DNA of 64,000 nucleotides from an uncultured Altererythrobacter sp. (GCA_913055875.1 CAJXJY010000011.1:56374-120373), one strand, 5' to 3'; numbered from the stretch's first letter, positions 7,976-17,778 are shown. Translations and numbers: made by a program. Notes: generated by a model from the sequence alone, not told the origin.

Positions 7976-8998
7976 TCAGCGACCCTCCGCTCCGGCGGCG
8001 GCGCGGATCCGCTCGCGCAGCATTCGGCCCGCTTCGGTAAGGTCGTCGCTCGTCCAGCCGCCCGGCGGCGTGCCGGGCTTGAGAGCGGCGCTGGTTTCGT
8101 CCTTGTCGGTGATCGACCACGCCATCCACGAAATGCCGTTGGCTTCGGCCCAGTCCCACCACGCTTCGCTCGAGGCACGGTCGATCGGTCCGTCGCCGGT
8201 CGCCTCTACCACGCCGAATTCGGTGATCATCAGCGGCAATCCCGCCTGCCGCGCGGCTTCGGCCCGCGCGCGCAACTCGTCCTTGTGGCTCGCTGCGTAA
8301 TAATGGAGCGTATAGACGATATTGTCGCCCGCCAGCGGATCGCGCGCCGCGATGTCGACGTCCTGGCTCCAGCTGGGCGAGCCGACCACGATGAGGTTGT
8401 CGGGATCGATCGCGCGGATCGCGGCGACGATGCGCTCGTGATAGGGCTTGATGTCGCGCGACCAGTCGACCCCGTCGCGCAGCGGCTCGTTGAACGGCTC
8501 GTAGATCACATTGGGCAGATGGCCGTAACGGCGCGCGATCTCGGTCAGGAAGCGCTCCGCCTCGTCGGGACTGGCGGTGTGCGCGTGCCAGTCGACCACG
8601 ACATAGATCCCGTTCGCCGCGGCCGCCTCGATCACCCGGCTCGCCTTCGCCATCTCGCGGTCGTATTCGGTCAGCGCGCTGTCGGGGCCCTGTGCGGCGA
8701 TCGCGGCGCGGACCACGTCAACCTTCCAGTCCTCCGCCAGCCAATCGACCGTTTCGCGCGCGTAATATTGCGGCGCCCATTGGGACCAGAACAGGCTCAT
8801 CCCGCGCAGCGTCACCGGCTCGCCATGCGCGCCGACCACGCGGTTACCGCTGGTCGCAAGCCCGCCGTGCCGCGCCACCGGGGTGCCCGCGGGGGGTACG
8901 GCCTCGAAGCGCACGGCGGTATCCTGCCCGGGCACGGCCGCGCAGCCGGCAAGGCCGGCCAGTGCCAGCATGGCGGCAAATGCAACTGCAATTCTCAT
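7976..8998 (-). CDS. GH5 endoglucanase-type lipoprotein
   Basis: The 340-aa protein has a lipoprotein signal peptide with lipobox LAGC (Cys19), so it should be membrane-anchored after export. The catalytic domain is GH5, probably the cellulase-like GH5_2 branch: RGMSLFWSQW near residue 70, VVVDWHAHT near 135, the acid/base E171 in YEPFNEP, HYYAASH near 233 and the nucleophile E260 in MITEFGV. It would cut beta-1,4-glucan or a related chain. The start overlaps the uxuB stop as ATGA, so it is translated in the uxaC-uxuB operon, which is an odd place for a secreted glucanase. Confidence 0.85.
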   Translation of the reverse strand: MRIAVAFAAMLALAGLAGCAAVPGQDTAVRFEAVPPAGTPVARHGGLATSGNRVVGAHGEPVTLRGMSLFWSQWAPQYYARETVDWLAEDWKVDVVRAAIAAQGPDSALTEYDREMAKASRVIEAAAANGIYVVVDWHAHTASPDEAERFLTEIARRYGHLPNVIYEPFNEPLRDGVDWSRDIKPYHERIVAAIRAIDPDNLIVVGSPSWSQDVDIAARDPLAGDNIVYTLHYYAASHKDELRARAEAARQAGLPLMITEFGVVEATGDGPIDRASSEAWWDWAEANGISWMAWSITDKDETSAALKPGTPPGGWTSDDLTEAGRMLRERIRAAAGAEGR

Positions 8999-10362
8999 CG
9001 CTCATTCTCCCCTGTCGCTTGCATGATGAAGGCAAGCTCGGCTTCCGACGGTTGCCAGGCCGAAGCGAGCGAACCGCCCGCTCCGAACACGGCCCGTGCG
9101 GCGCCTGCCCGGCCCGCCTCGCGAACGACCGCCTGCAATTCGCTGCCGCGCGGGTCGTCGAGATCGCAGCCGTCGGCGATATGCGCGATCCAGGCGGCGA
9201 TGCCGGTCAGGATCGCTCCGCATCGTGCGCCGCTCTCCGCCAGCGTCTCGAGCCAGCGCTGCGGGATCTTCTGGCTGCCGTCCATTGCGATCTGCGCAAG
9301 GCGATGCTTGAGCGCCGGGTCCTCGAACCGCGCCTCCAGCGCATCGGCATAGGCGGCGAGATCCTGCCCCGACGCCGCGGCGATGGTCGGCGCCGCCTCC
9401 TTGCGCATCAGCCGCCGCACGAGCGCGCGCAGCGCCGGGTCGGCCATCGCCTCGTGGACGCAGGCGTACCCCCGCCGCAGCCCCTCATAGGCGAGCAGCG
9501 AATGCGCGCCGTTGAGCATCCGCAGCTTGGCGGTCTCGTAGGGCGCGACATCGTCCACGATCTGCGCGCCGTGTTCTTCCCAGCGCGGGCGCGGACCGGC
9601 GAAATCGTCCTCGATCACCCACTGGCTGAAGCGCTCGGTAAGGACCGCGCCATCGTCGCGCATGCCGATGCGCCGTTCGAGTTCGTCCAGGTCGTCCGCG
9701 GAGGCGGCGGGCACGATACGGTCGACCATCGTATTCGGCGTGGTGCAATGCGCAGCGAACCAGTCCGACGCGTCCGGACTTTCGCGTTCCAGCCACAGCA
9801 TCACGAGCTTGCCCAGCGCATCGCCGTTGGCGGAGAGATTATCGCAACTGAGCAGCGTAAGGCCCTGCAAGCCTTGCTGCATGCGATGCGTCAGCCCGGC
9901 GGCGAGCAAGGGGTAGAAACCATCGCCCGCCAAGCGGAAATCCAGCCCCCCGCCGGCACCCCGGCAATAGCCCTTTTCGGTCACCGTGAAGCTGACGATG
10001 CGGCAATCGGGCGACGCGATCCGCTCGACGATCGCGTCGTCGTCGGGCCCCGCGACCAGCACCTCGTGGAGGGCGCCGACGAGGCGGACATCCTGCTCCG
10101 CCTCGTGCCGTTCGGTGAGCGTATAGAGCTCGTCCTGCGGATCGAGCTGCCGCGCAACGCTGTCCGAACGCAGCGAGACGCCCGCGATCATCCAGTCGCG
10201 CGCGCCCGCGCCCATAGCCGCGTCGGTATGGGCCGCCAGATGCGCGCGCGCGAAGGCGCCGAGGCCGAAATGGACGATACCGGTCCGCTGCGCCGCGCGG
10301 TCGTAGCCGGGCCGCGCGACATCGGGCGGCAATGCGTCGAGCGTCTCTGCGGATAGCCTCAC
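8995..10362 (-). CDS. uxuB: D-fructuronate reductase (mannitol dehydrogenase family)
   Basis: The 455-aa cytoplasmic NAD(H)-dependent polyol dehydrogenase starts with a GTG that overlaps the uxaC stop as GTGA; longer versions of the frame run through uxaC and are rejected. GIVHFGLGAFARAHLAAHTD near the N-terminus is the nucleotide-binding start of the family. FTVTEKGYC and the KLRMLNGAHSLLAYEG segment are its conserved substrate-site regions, the latter with the catalytic Lys neighbourhood. It should reduce D-fructuronate to D-mannonate. The neighbours uxaC and mannonate dehydratase fix this role better than tagaturonate or mannitol. Confidence 0.87.
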   Translation of the reverse strand: MRLSAETLDALPPDVARPGYDRAAQRTGIVHFGLGAFARAHLAAHTDAAMGAGARDWMIAGVSLRSDSVARQLDPQDELYTLTERHEAEQDVRLVGALHEVLVAGPDDDAIVERIASPDCRIVSFTVTEKGYCRGAGGGLDFRLAGDGFYPLLAAGLTHRMQQGLQGLTLLSCDNLSANGDALGKLVMLWLERESPDASDWFAAHCTTPNTMVDRIVPAASADDLDELERRIGMRDDGAVLTERFSQWVIEDDFAGPRPRWEEHGAQIVDDVAPYETAKLRMLNGAHSLLAYEGLRRGYACVHEAMADPALRALVRRLMRKEAAPTIAAASGQDLAAYADALEARFEDPALKHRLAQIAMDGSQKIPQRWLETLAESGARCGAILTGIAAWIAHIADGCDLDDPRGSELQAVVREAGRAGAARAVFGAGGSLASAWQPSEAELAFIMQATGENER

Positions 10363-11810
10363 AACCGGTAGGCGTCCTTGACGAGCCCGTAGGTCAGCGC
10401 CTGAGCGACCTCGAACGCTTCGTCCTCCTCCAGCCGGTGCTCGGCGACCAGTTCGGCAAGGAAGCCGCAATCGATCCGGCGGGCGAGATCGTGCCGCGCG
10501 GGAATCGAGAGGAAGGCACGCGTATCGTCGTTGAAGCCCGCGGTGTTGTAGAACCCCGCGGTCTCGGTGGTGCGGCGGCGGAAGCGGCGCATGCCCTCGG
10601 GGCTGTCGTGGAACCACCACGGCGGGCCGAGGCGCAGGCACGGATAGTGTCCCGCGAGCGGCGCGAGTTCGCGCGAATAGGTGTCCTCGTCGAGCGTAAA
10701 CAGGATGATGGTCAGCTCGCGCTCATTGCCGACCGCATCGAGCAGCGGCTTGAGCCCGTGGACGAAATCGACCGCCAGCGGGATATCGGCGCCCTTGTCG
10801 CGCCCGAAGCGCTCGAACAGCGTGCGGTTGTGATTGCGGTGGCTGCCTGGGTGGATCTGCATCACCAGCCCGTCATCGAGACTCATCCGCGCCATTTCGG
10901 TCAGCATCTGCGCGCGGAACAGCTCGGCGTCCTGCGGGCTGGCGTCGCCGTGTTTGACCCGTCCGAACAGCGCGGCGGCTTCGGCGGTCTGAAGGTTGGC
11001 GGTCGCCGGGCTGGGATGGCCGTGATCGGTCGCGGTGGCACCGTGCCGTTTGAAGAAGGCGCGGCGCTGCCGGTGCGCGGCGAGATAGCCGGCCCAGCTC
11101 GCGCAATCCTCGCCGGTGAGCTCTCCGAACGCCGCGATATTCTGCGCAAATCCCTCGAACTCCGGATCGACCACCGCGTCGGGGCGATAGGTGGTCGCTA
11201 CCCGCCCGCTCCAGCCGCTGTCGCTGATCGTGCGGTGATGGTCGAGCGGGTCGAGCGCGCCTTCGGTGGTGGCGAGGAATTCGATCCCGTAGCGCTCGAA
11301 CAGAGCGCGCGGGCGGAATTCGTCGCGTTTCAGCGCGGCGTCGATCGTGTCGTAATAGAGCCCGGCGGTTTCCTCTTCGAGCCTGACGTCGAGCCCGAAC
11401 ACTTCGGCGAACACCCAGTCGAGCCAGATCCGCGACGGCGTGCCGCGGAACAGGTGATAATGCTGTGCGAGTATCCCCCACGCCTCGCGCAGATCGGCCG
11501 CCTTCGCTTCCTCGGAATCGCCGACCCCCAACGCTTCGAGCGGCACGCCCTGCGAATAGAGCATCCGGAACAGGTAGTGGTCGGGCTGCAGGATCAGTTC
11601 GGCGGGGTTGCCGAACGGCTCGTTCAGCGCGAACCATTCGGGGTCGGTATGCCCGTGCGGGCTGACGATCGGCAGGTCGCGCACGGTTTCGTAGAGAGCG
11701 CGCGCGATGTCGCGCGTCTTCGCGTCTGCCGGAAACAACCGGTCGGCATGCAGCTTCAGCGGCTTGACCAGGGCAAGTCCTCTCTTGTGATCGGCGCGCC
11801 TTCCCCGCAT
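10359..11810 (-). CDS. uxaC: Glucuronate (uronate) isomerase
   Basis: This is a full-length UxaC of amidohydrolase fold. It has [14 protein letters not shown] with metal ligands near H52 and H54, [49 protein letters not shown] and [17 protein letters not shown]. It converts D-glucuronate to D-fructuronate. The ATG at 11810 lies right beside the operator and has no ribosome site. AGAGGA occurs about 30 nt later in front of a CTG, so the true start may be nearer 11771. It is first of the uxaC-uxuB-GH5 operon and divergent from manD. The substrate would be glucuronate freed from glucuronoxylan by the GH67 enzyme. Confidence 0.92.
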   Translation of the reverse strand: MRGRRADHKRGLALVKPLKLHADRLFPADAKTRDIARALYETVRDLPIVSPHGHTDPEWFALNEPFGNPAELILQPDHYLFRMLYSQGVPLEALGVGDSEEAKAADLREAWGILAQHYHLFRGTPSRIWLDWVFAEVFGLDVRLEEETAGLYYDTIDAALKRDEFRPRALFERYGIEFLATTEGALDPLDHHRTISDSGWSGRVATTYRPDAVVDPEFEGFAQNIAAFGELTGEDCASWAGYLAAHRQRRAFFKRHGATATDHGHPSPATANLQTAEAAALFGRVKHGDASPQDAELFRAQMLTEMARMSLDDGLVMQIHPGSHRNHNRTLFERFGRDKGADIPLAVDFVHGLKPLLDAVGNERELTIILFTLDEDTYSRELAPLAGHYPCLRLGPPWWFHDSPEGMRRFRRRTTETAGFYNTAGFNDDTRAFLSIPARHDLARRIDCGFLAELVAEHRLEEDEAFEVAQALTYGLVKDAYRL

Positions 11811-11824
11811 TGGTAGCGCTACCG
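11811..11824. promoter_or_regulatory. Xylan-regulon operator between uxaC and manD
   Basis: TGGTAGCGCTACCG is 13/14 to the consensus palindrome. It sits in the 29-bp gap between divergent uxaC (ATG at 11810) and manD (ATG at 11840), so one site could control both directions. The tightness of the gap suggests that the uxaC start is really further downstream. Confidence 0.85.
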
Positions 11825-11839
11825 CAGAAAGGTAACGCG

Positions 11840-13048
11840 ATGAAGATCACCGCCGCAAGAGTAATCGTCACCTGTCCGGGCCGCAATTTCGTCACGCTCA
11901 AGATCGAGACCGACCAGGGCGTGTACGGGATCGGCGACGCCACGCTGAACGGGCGCGAGAAGGCGGTGGCCACCTGTCTCGAGGAGCATGTCGCGCCGCT
12001 GCTGATCGGGCGCGATCCGCAGCGGATCGAGGATATCTGGCAATTCCTCTATCGCGGCTCCTACTGGCGGCGCGGGCCGGTGCAATTGAGCGCGGTGAGC
12101 GCGGTCGATACGGCCTTGTGGGATATCAAGGGCAAGCTCGCCGGCATGCCGCTCTACCAGCTGCTAGGCGGGCGCAGCCGCGAGCGGGTGCTGTGCTACG
12201 GCCACGCCAACGGCGAAACGCTCGATGACACGGTCGCGGCGGTCGGGAAATACATCGATCTCGGCTACAGGGCGATCCGTGCCCAGAGCGGGATACCGGG
12301 GATCGAGAAAGCCTACGGCATCGCGCGCGGCGAGATGCATTACGAACCCGCCGACGCCGCGCTGCCGACCGAGACGGTGTGGGATACGTCCAAGTACCTG
12401 CGCTTCGTGCCGACACTGTTCGAGCGGCTGCGCGAGGAATTCGGCGACGAGCCCGAACTGCTCCACGACGTGCACCACCGCCTGACGCCCAACGAAGCGG
12501 CGCAGCTCGGCAAGGCGCTCGAACCGCATCGGCTGTTCTGGATGGAGGACCCGACCCCGGCGGAAAACCAGGACGCCTTCCGCCTGATCCGCGAACGCAC
12601 CACCACGCCGATCGCGGTGGGCGAAATCTTCAACACTATCTGGGATGCCAAGACGCTGATCGAGAACCAGTGGATCGACTATATCCGCACCACCGTGCTG
12701 CGCGCCGGCGGGATCACCCATCTGCGCCGGATCGCCGATTTCGCATCGCTCTACCAGGTGCGGACGGGGTCGCACGGCGCGACCGACCTATCCCCCGTCA
12801 CGATGGGCGCGGCGGTGCATTTCGACACCTGGGTGCCCAATTTCGGCATCCAGGAGTATATGCGCCACTCGGAGGAGACAGATGCCGTCTTTCCGCACGA
12901 TTACCGCTTCGAGGACGGCTTCCTCCATTGCGGCGAAGCGCCGGGGCACGGGGTCGATATCGACGAGCAGCTGGCCGCGAAATACCCCTACAAGCCCGCG
13001 CAACTGCCCGTGGCAAGGCTCGAAGACGGGACGATGTGGAACTGGTGA
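11840..13048 (+). CDS. manD: D-mannonate dehydratase (ManD, enolase superfamily)
   Basis: The 402-aa protein starts at ATG 11840, preceded by AGAAAGG; the frame opens earlier but without a ribosome site. It carries R147, Y159, D210, H212, E236 and E262, the catalytic and metal residues reported for the Novosphingobium ManD, at identical numbering (family knowledge recalled, residues counted here). Segments [24 protein letters not shown] and AVGEIFN surround the metal. It dehydrates D-mannonate to 2-keto-3-deoxy-D-gluconate, completing the glucuronate branch. It is divergent from uxaC with a shared operator. An unusual point is that the kinase and aldolase for its product are not nearby. Confidence 0.95.
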   Translation: MKITAARVIVTCPGRNFVTLKIETDQGVYGIGDATLNGREKAVATCLEEHVAPLLIGRDPQRIEDIWQFLYRGSYWRRGPVQLSAVSAVDTALWDIKGKLAGMPLYQLLGGRSRERVLCYGHANGETLDDTVAAVGKYIDLGYRAIRAQSGIPGIEKAYGIARGEMHYEPADAALPTETVWDTSKYLRFVPTLFERLREEFGDEPELLHDVHHRLTPNEAAQLGKALEPHRLFWMEDPTPAENQDAFRLIRERTTTPIAVGEIFNTIWDAKTLIENQWIDYIRTTVLRAGGITHLRRIADFASLYQVRTGSHGATDLSPVTMGAAVHFDTWVPNFGIQEYMRHSEETDAVFPHDYRFEDGFLHCGEAPGHGVDIDEQLAAKYPYKPAQLPVARLEDGTMWNW

Positions 13049-13080
13049 ATTGGGGCACGAGCGTTCGAGCCTGAAACAAC

Positions 13081-13151
13081 CCCGTTCGTGCTGAGCCTGT
13101 CGAAGCACCGGGCGCTCCGCCACGTCCTTCGACAGGCTCAGGACGAACGGG
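13081..13151. repeat. REP-like inverted repeat between manD and GH3
   Basis: Arms at 13081-13105 and 13127-13151 match at 24 of 25 positions when one is inverted. Each contains the core CTTCGACAGGCTCAGG, related to the single copy at 1900-1915. It lies between two convergent stops and may act as a bidirectional terminator or mRNA stabiliser. Elements of this type are, from memory, widespread in sphingomonad genomes. Confidence 0.8.
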
Positions 13152-13187
13152 TCTGGGTAGGTATGCTATGCTCTAGACCATAATGCA

Positions 13188-15491
13188 TCACGGCTCCACG
13201 CCCGCGGAAACGGTCGACAGCGTTTCGATTGCCGCCGGGGCGATGGTGCCCGCCGTCTCGCCCGAAATCCGCACCGTCACTCGCTGTCGGATATCGTCCG
13301 AGGCGGCGCCGACCATCAGTTCGATCTCGCCCGGCTCGACTTTCCAACCGCCTTCCGCCGCCCACAGCGCGAACTGCTCGGATTCGAGCGTGAAGGTGAG
13401 GATATTCGTCTCGCCCGCGCGCAAGCCGACCCGTCGGAACCCGCGCAGTTGCATCACGGGGCGCGAGACGCTGGCAACCGGATCGCGCATATAGAGTTGC
13501 ACGACCTCGTCGCCGCGCACCGGCCCACTATTGGTGACGGGAATGGTCAGCGTCAGCGAGCCGCCGGCGGCCGGAATCTCGTTCTTGTCGACTACGATTT
13601 CTCCGTAGTCGAAGCTGGTGTAGCTCAGTCCGTGGCCGAAGGCGTAGAGCGGCGTGATCGGCTGATCCATGTAGCGTGCGGTGTCTTTCGACGGGTCGGG
13701 GTCGGCGGGCCGCCCGCTGGGAAGGTGGTCGTAATTGACCGGCACCTGCCCGGTTGCGCGCGGGAAGCTCGCTGGCAGCTTGCCACCCGGATTGCTTTCG
13801 CCGAACAAGGTCGCGACGATCGCCGGGCCTGCCTCGATCCCGAGCAGCCATGTTTGCAGCACCGCATCGGCTCTCTCCGCCACTTCAGGGATCGCCAGTG
13901 GCCGCCCGCCCATCAGCACCACCACCAGCGGCTTGCCCGTTGCCGCGAGCGCTTCGAACAGTTCGCGCTGGCGACCCGGCAGCTCGAGCGAGGAGCGGCT
14001 CCGCGCCTCGCCCGACCAGTCGAAATCCTCGCCCAGCGCAAGCACCACCAGGTCCGCGCCTTCCGCCGCTGCGACCGCCTCGGGCAAGCCTTGCACATCG
14101 TCGGCGCGCGTATCCGTGCCGGAGGCGAAAACGACATCGGAATGCGCCGCTTCCAGCGCGGCACGCAGCGTGACCACGTCCTCCGCCCGGCCCTGCGCGC
14201 GCCACGAGCCCAACTGCGACAGCGCGTCGTCGGCCAGCGCGCCGACCAGTGCGATTCGCTTCGCATCCTTCGCCAGCGGCAGCACGTTACCCTCGTTCTT
14301 CAGCAGCACGATCGATTCCTGCGCGATTTCGCGCGCCGCGCGGCGGTGGAGGTCGGACAGGATCACCTCCGCTTCGCGGGCGATGTCGTGGTACTGGTAG
14401 GGGTCCTCGAACAGGCCGAGCTTGCGCTTGGTTTCCAGGACACGCCGCACCGCCTGGTCGAGCAGCGGGATCAGCCCCGGATCGGTTTCGATCGCGCGTT
14501 TCAGGTCCAGCGCATAGACGTCTGCGACCATGTCCATATCGACGCTCGCTTCGAGCGCCAGCCGCGCCGCATCCTCGCGCGATCCGGCCACGCCATGCGC
14601 CATCAATTCCTCGACCGCGCGCCAGTCGGACAGCAGCAGCCCGTTCCAGCCCCATTCCTCGCGCAGCGTCGTGCGCAGCAGCGCGGCATTGCCGGTGGTC
14701 GGCACTCCGTCCACCGCGTTGAATGCGGTCATGTAGCTCGCGGTGCCCGCCTCTGCCGCCGCGCGGAAAGGCGCAAGATACGTCTCGCGCAACGTTCGCT
14801 CGCCGACATCGGCGCCGGCATAGTCGCGCCCGCCTTCGGCCGCGCCATAGGCGCCGAAATGCTTGGTTCCGGCGATGATCGTGTCAGCTTCGGCAAGGTC
14901 ATCGCCCTGGAAACCGCGCACTTGCGCCGCCGCCATCCGGCTTCCGAGATAGGGGTCCTCGCCCGCTCCCTCGACGATCCTCCCCCAGCGCGGATCTCGC
15001 GCAATGTCGACCATCGGCGCGAAGGTCCAGTGCAGGCCCGCCGCGCTCGCTTCCCTCGCGGCGATGCGCGCGTGACGCTCGGCCGCGTCCGGGTCCCAGC
15101 TCGCCGCCATCGCGAGCGGCACCGGAAAGATCGTGCGGTAGCCATGCACCACGTCCATCGAGAACAGCAGCGGGATGCCGAGCCGGCTTTCCTCGACCGC
15201 GACGCGCTGCAGTTCGCGCAACGGCTCCGCCCCCGCGACATGCAGATACGATCCGACTTCGCCGCGCCGCACCTTGTCGAGTTCCTCGGGGCCGAGCCGC
15301 GAATTGAGCGATTTCGACCGCCCACCCATGCGCTGGACCAACTGGCCGATCTTCTCGTCGAGCGTCATCCGCGCGAGCAACGCATCGATGTCGGTGTCCT
15401 GGACGGCGGCCTCGTCCTGGGCCCATGCGGGCGGCGTGTCTGCAAGAACCGTCGCGACGGCGAGGCAGGCTGCAAGGAGGGTTCGGATCAT
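13188..15491 (-). CDS. GH3 beta-glucosidase/xylosidase (BglX-like), periplasmic
   Basis: From the ATG at 15491 (AAAGGA before it; an earlier ATG at 15509 has no site) the protein is 767 aa with a signal peptide ending near PAWAQ. GH3 N domain: MTLDEKIGQLVQRM, SMDVVHGYRTIFPVPLAMAASWDP, DPRWGRIVEGAGEDPYL, KHFGAYGAAEGGRDY, and nucleophile D289 in LLLSDW. A C domain with GEDFDWSGEARSR and a fibronectin-III-like tail with GHGLSYTSFDY follow. It should trim non-reducing beta-glucosyl (perhaps xylosyl) residues in the periplasm. It follows the DUF4212/SSS symporter genes, 14 nt after the SSS stop, so hydrolysis and uptake may be paired. Confidence 0.9.
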   Translation of the reverse strand: MIRTLLAACLAVATVLADTPPAWAQDEAAVQDTDIDALLARMTLDEKIGQLVQRMGGRSKSLNSRLGPEELDKVRRGEVGSYLHVAGAEPLRELQRVAVEESRLGIPLLFSMDVVHGYRTIFPVPLAMAASWDPDAAERHARIAAREASAAGLHWTFAPMVDIARDPRWGRIVEGAGEDPYLGSRMAAAQVRGFQGDDLAEADTIIAGTKHFGAYGAAEGGRDYAGADVGERTLRETYLAPFRAAAEAGTASYMTAFNAVDGVPTTGNAALLRTTLREEWGWNGLLLSDWRAVEELMAHGVAGSREDAARLALEASVDMDMVADVYALDLKRAIETDPGLIPLLDQAVRRVLETKRKLGLFEDPYQYHDIAREAEVILSDLHRRAAREIAQESIVLLKNEGNVLPLAKDAKRIALVGALADDALSQLGSWRAQGRAEDVVTLRAALEAAHSDVVFASGTDTRADDVQGLPEAVAAAEGADLVVLALGEDFDWSGEARSRSSLELPGRQRELFEALAATGKPLVVVLMGGRPLAIPEVAERADAVLQTWLLGIEAGPAIVATLFGESNPGGKLPASFPRATGQVPVNYDHLPSGRPADPDPSKDTARYMDQPITPLYAFGHGLSYTSFDYGEIVVDKNEIPAAGGSLTLTIPVTNSGPVRGDEVVQLYMRDPVASVSRPVMQLRGFRRVGLRAGETNILTFTLESEQFALWAAEGGWKVEPGEIELMVGAASDDIRQRVTVRISGETAGTIAPAAIETLSTVSAGVEP

Positions 15492-15505
15492 CGCACGCGG
15501 TCCTT

Positions 15506-17278
15506 TCAATGCACCGCCGGAGCCGTCGCGCCGCGCGGCGTGCGTATCGTCTCGACCAGCTCTCCGATCTCGGCAGGCGGCGGCGCCGTGGCGCGGCTGA
15601 CCATGAGCGCAATGGCGAAATTGATCAGCATCCCGATCACCCCGATCCCCTCGGGCGATATTCCCAGCAGCCAGTTCTCGGGCACGTTAGCCGCCGGGTT
15701 CCACAGCTTGAACCAGGCGATGTAGAGGAAGGTGAAGCCGAGCCCCGCGACCATCCCCGCGATCGCGCCTTCGCGGTTCATCCGCATGGTGAAGATGCCG
15801 AGGAAGATCGCCGGGAACAGCGAGGCGGCGGCCAGCCCGAAGGCGAAGGCGACGACCTGCGCGACCCAGCCGGGCGGATAGATCCCGAGCAGCCCCGCGA
15901 CGACGATCGCCGCGGTCGCCGCGATCCGCGCCGCGCGCAATTCTCCCTTCTCGGTGATGCCGGGGCGGAAAGTGCGCTTGAGGAGGTCGTGGCTGACCGC
16001 GCTCGAGATCACCAGTAGCAGCCCCGCCGCGGTCGACAGCGCCGCCGCCAGCCCGCCCGCCGCAACCAGCGCGATCACCCAGCCAGGCAGGTTGGCGATC
16101 TCGGGATTGGCGAGCACCATGATGTCGCGGTCGACATAGACCTCGTTCGCCCCCTCGGTCGGCGCGTTCGACAGCAGACGCTCGCCCCGTGCACCGCGCT
16201 CTTCGGTGTAGACCGGCGCCCCTTCGAACGCATCGCCGGGCGCGATATCCATCGCGCCGTCGCCGTCCTTGTCGCGCCAGGCGATCAGGTCGTTGTCCTC
16301 CCAATTGGCGAACCAGCCGGGCGCGTCGGCATATTGCGTCTGGTCGACCGTCTCGTTGAAATTGAGCCGCGCGAAGGCGGAGACGGCGGGCGCGGTGCTG
16401 TAGAGCAGCGCGATGAACACCAGCGCCCAGCCCGCCGACCGGCGCGCGTCGGACACCTTGGGCACGGTGAAGAAGCGCACGATCACATGCGGCAGGCCGG
16501 CGGTGCCGATCATCAGCGCGGCGGTGATGCAGAACACGTCGATGGTCGACTTGGCGCCCGCGGTATATTCGGCGAAACCCATGTCGACCAGCGAGGCGTC
16601 GAGCTTCTGCAGCACGTACATTCCCGAACCGTCGGCCACCTGCGAGCCCAGCCCGAGCTGCGGCAGCGGATTGCCGGTGACCATCAGCGAGATGAAGATC
16701 GCGGGCACCAGATAGGCGAAGATCAGCACGCAATACTGCGCCACCTGCGTGTAGGTGATGCCCTTCATCCCGCCCATCACGGCGTAGAAGAACACGATCC
16801 CCATGCCGATGACGACGCCCAGATCGACCGGCACTTCGAGAAAGCGCGAGAACACGATCCCGACTCCGCGCATCTGACCCGCAATATAGGTGAAGCTGAT
16901 GAAGATCAGGCAGACGACGGCGACGGTGCGCGCCACCTTCGAATAGTACCGCGTCCCGATGAAATCGGGCACGGTGAACTGGCCGAACTTGCGCAGATAG
17001 GGCGCGAGCAGCAGCGCCAGCAGCACGTAGCCGCCGGTCCATCCCATCAGGTAGACGCTGCCGTCGTATCCCATGAAGGCGATCAGGCCGGCCATCGACA
17101 GGAAGCTAGCCGCGCTCATCCAGTCGGCCGCGGTCGCCATGCCGTTCACCACCGGGTTGACCCCGCCCCCGGCAACGTAGAATTCGCTCGTCGACCCCGC
17201 CCTGCTCAGGATCGCGATGCCGATGTAAAGCGCGAAGCTCGCGCCGACGAACAGGTAGATCAGCGTCTGGGTGGTCAC
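15506..17278 (-). CDS. Sodium:solute symporter large subunit (SSS family, VC_2705 subfamily)
   Basis: The 590-aa membrane protein has about 13 hydrophobic segments. Its N-terminus reads LIYLFVGASFALYIGIAILSRAG, followed by GVNPVVNGMATAADWMSAASFLSMAGLI, typical of ActP-like SSS carriers. A hydrophilic insertion near residues 315-390 is rich in Asp and Glu (DKDGDGAMD), resembling a calcium-binding loop. The partner is the DUF4212 protein whose stop overlaps this start as ATGA. Such pairs are usually annotated as acetate or unknown-substrate sodium symporters. Here the linked GH3 gene and embedded operator suggest a sugar or sugar-acid substrate, but that is inference. Confidence 0.85.
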   Translation of the reverse strand: MTTQTLIYLFVGASFALYIGIAILSRAGSTSEFYVAGGGVNPVVNGMATAADWMSAASFLSMAGLIAFMGYDGSVYLMGWTGGYVLLALLLAPYLRKFGQFTVPDFIGTRYYSKVARTVAVVCLIFISFTYIAGQMRGVGIVFSRFLEVPVDLGVVIGMGIVFFYAVMGGMKGITYTQVAQYCVLIFAYLVPAIFISLMVTGNPLPQLGLGSQVADGSGMYVLQKLDASLVDMGFAEYTAGAKSTIDVFCITAALMIGTAGLPHVIVRFFTVPKVSDARRSAGWALVFIALLYSTAPAVSAFARLNFNETVDQTQYADAPGWFANWEDNDLIAWRDKDGDGAMDIAPGDAFEGAPVYTEERGARGERLLSNAPTEGANEVYVDRDIMVLANPEIANLPGWVIALVAAGGLAAALSTAAGLLLVISSAVSHDLLKRTFRPGITEKGELRAARIAATAAIVVAGLLGIYPPGWVAQVVAFAFGLAAASLFPAIFLGIFTMRMNREGAIAGMVAGLGFTFLYIAWFKLWNPAANVPENWLLGISPEGIGVIGMLINFAIALMVSRATAPPPAEIGELVETIRTPRGATAPAVH

Positions 17279-17586
17279 TGCGCCGTCCCGTCGCTGCTAT
17301 CGGCGGGTGCGGCGGGATCGTCGTCGTCGAGCGCGTGGCGGCGCTCGATCCGATGCATTGCCCAGGAGTAATAGAAGATCAGCGCGATGAAGACGTAGAT
17401 CGAGCCCTGCTGCGCGAACCAGAAGCCGAGCGGGTACCCGCCGAGCATGAAACGGTCGAGAAAATCGCGCAAAAGAATGCCCGCCCCGAACGATACGGCG
17501 AACCAGATCGCCATGAGGATGCAGAGCAGCCGGATGTTGGCCCGCCAATAGGAATTGGTAGCGCTACCACTCGATTCGTCCGCCAT
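17275..17586 (-). CDS. DUF4212 small subunit of sodium/solute symporter
   Basis: The 103-aa protein has two hydrophobic segments (about residues 20-40 and 62-77), the YWRANIRL start and an acidic C-terminus, as in the small subunit family TIGR03647/DUF4212. The frame stays open far upstream, but ATG 17586 is the sensible start for this short family. A perfect operator lies inside codons 6-10 (SGSAT), so repressor binding would sit just after the start codon. It is first in the operon DUF4212-SSS-GH3. Confidence 0.88.
   Translation of the reverse strand: MADESSGSATNSYWRANIRLLCILMAIWFAVSFGAGILLRDFLDRFMLGGYPLGFWFAQQGSIYVFIALIFYYSWAMHRIERRHALDDDDPAAPADSSDGTAQ
17556..17569. promoter_or_regulatory. 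Perfect operator inside the DUF4212 coding start
   Basis: TGGTAGCGCTACCA, the full consensus, is embedded about 17-30 nt inside the DUF4212 gene. Binding there could block transcription of the symporter operon by roadblock. It is also near the divergent GH3 gene. Confidence 0.8.
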
Positions 17587-17764
17587 CTTCCGCTTGCCCT
17601 CGTCCTGCCCCTCGGGTGCCGCGCTGCTCGGGCGCACACCTCGTTTGAACGACGCTTTAGGAAGATACGCATGTTCGAGCAAGCCCGGGGAGGCGGCACC
17701 GGGTGCGGAGACAGATTGATCGCTTCGGCGGATTAGCTCTTGCCCTCTCGCGGTTTTGGCGAAA

Positions 17765-17778
17765 TGATAACGCTCACA
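17765..17778. promoter_or_regulatory. Variant operator upstream of GH3
   Basis: TGATAACGCTCACA keeps the central CGCT but departs from the palindrome in several positions. It lies 40 nt before the ATG of the GH3 gene at 17818. It resembles the variant TGGTAGCGCTCACA at 26671, so this half-site form may be a real second type. Confidence 0.5.

Noticed and set aside
10363..10641. N-terminal extension of uxuB
   Set aside because: It would overlap uxaC by almost 300 nt; the GTG in the GTGA overlap gives the normal family start.
13449..15725. A 758-codon open frame on the plus strand
   Set aside because: It is antisense to the GH3 gene at 13188-15491, whose motifs are unmistakable; high GC content keeps opposite frames open.
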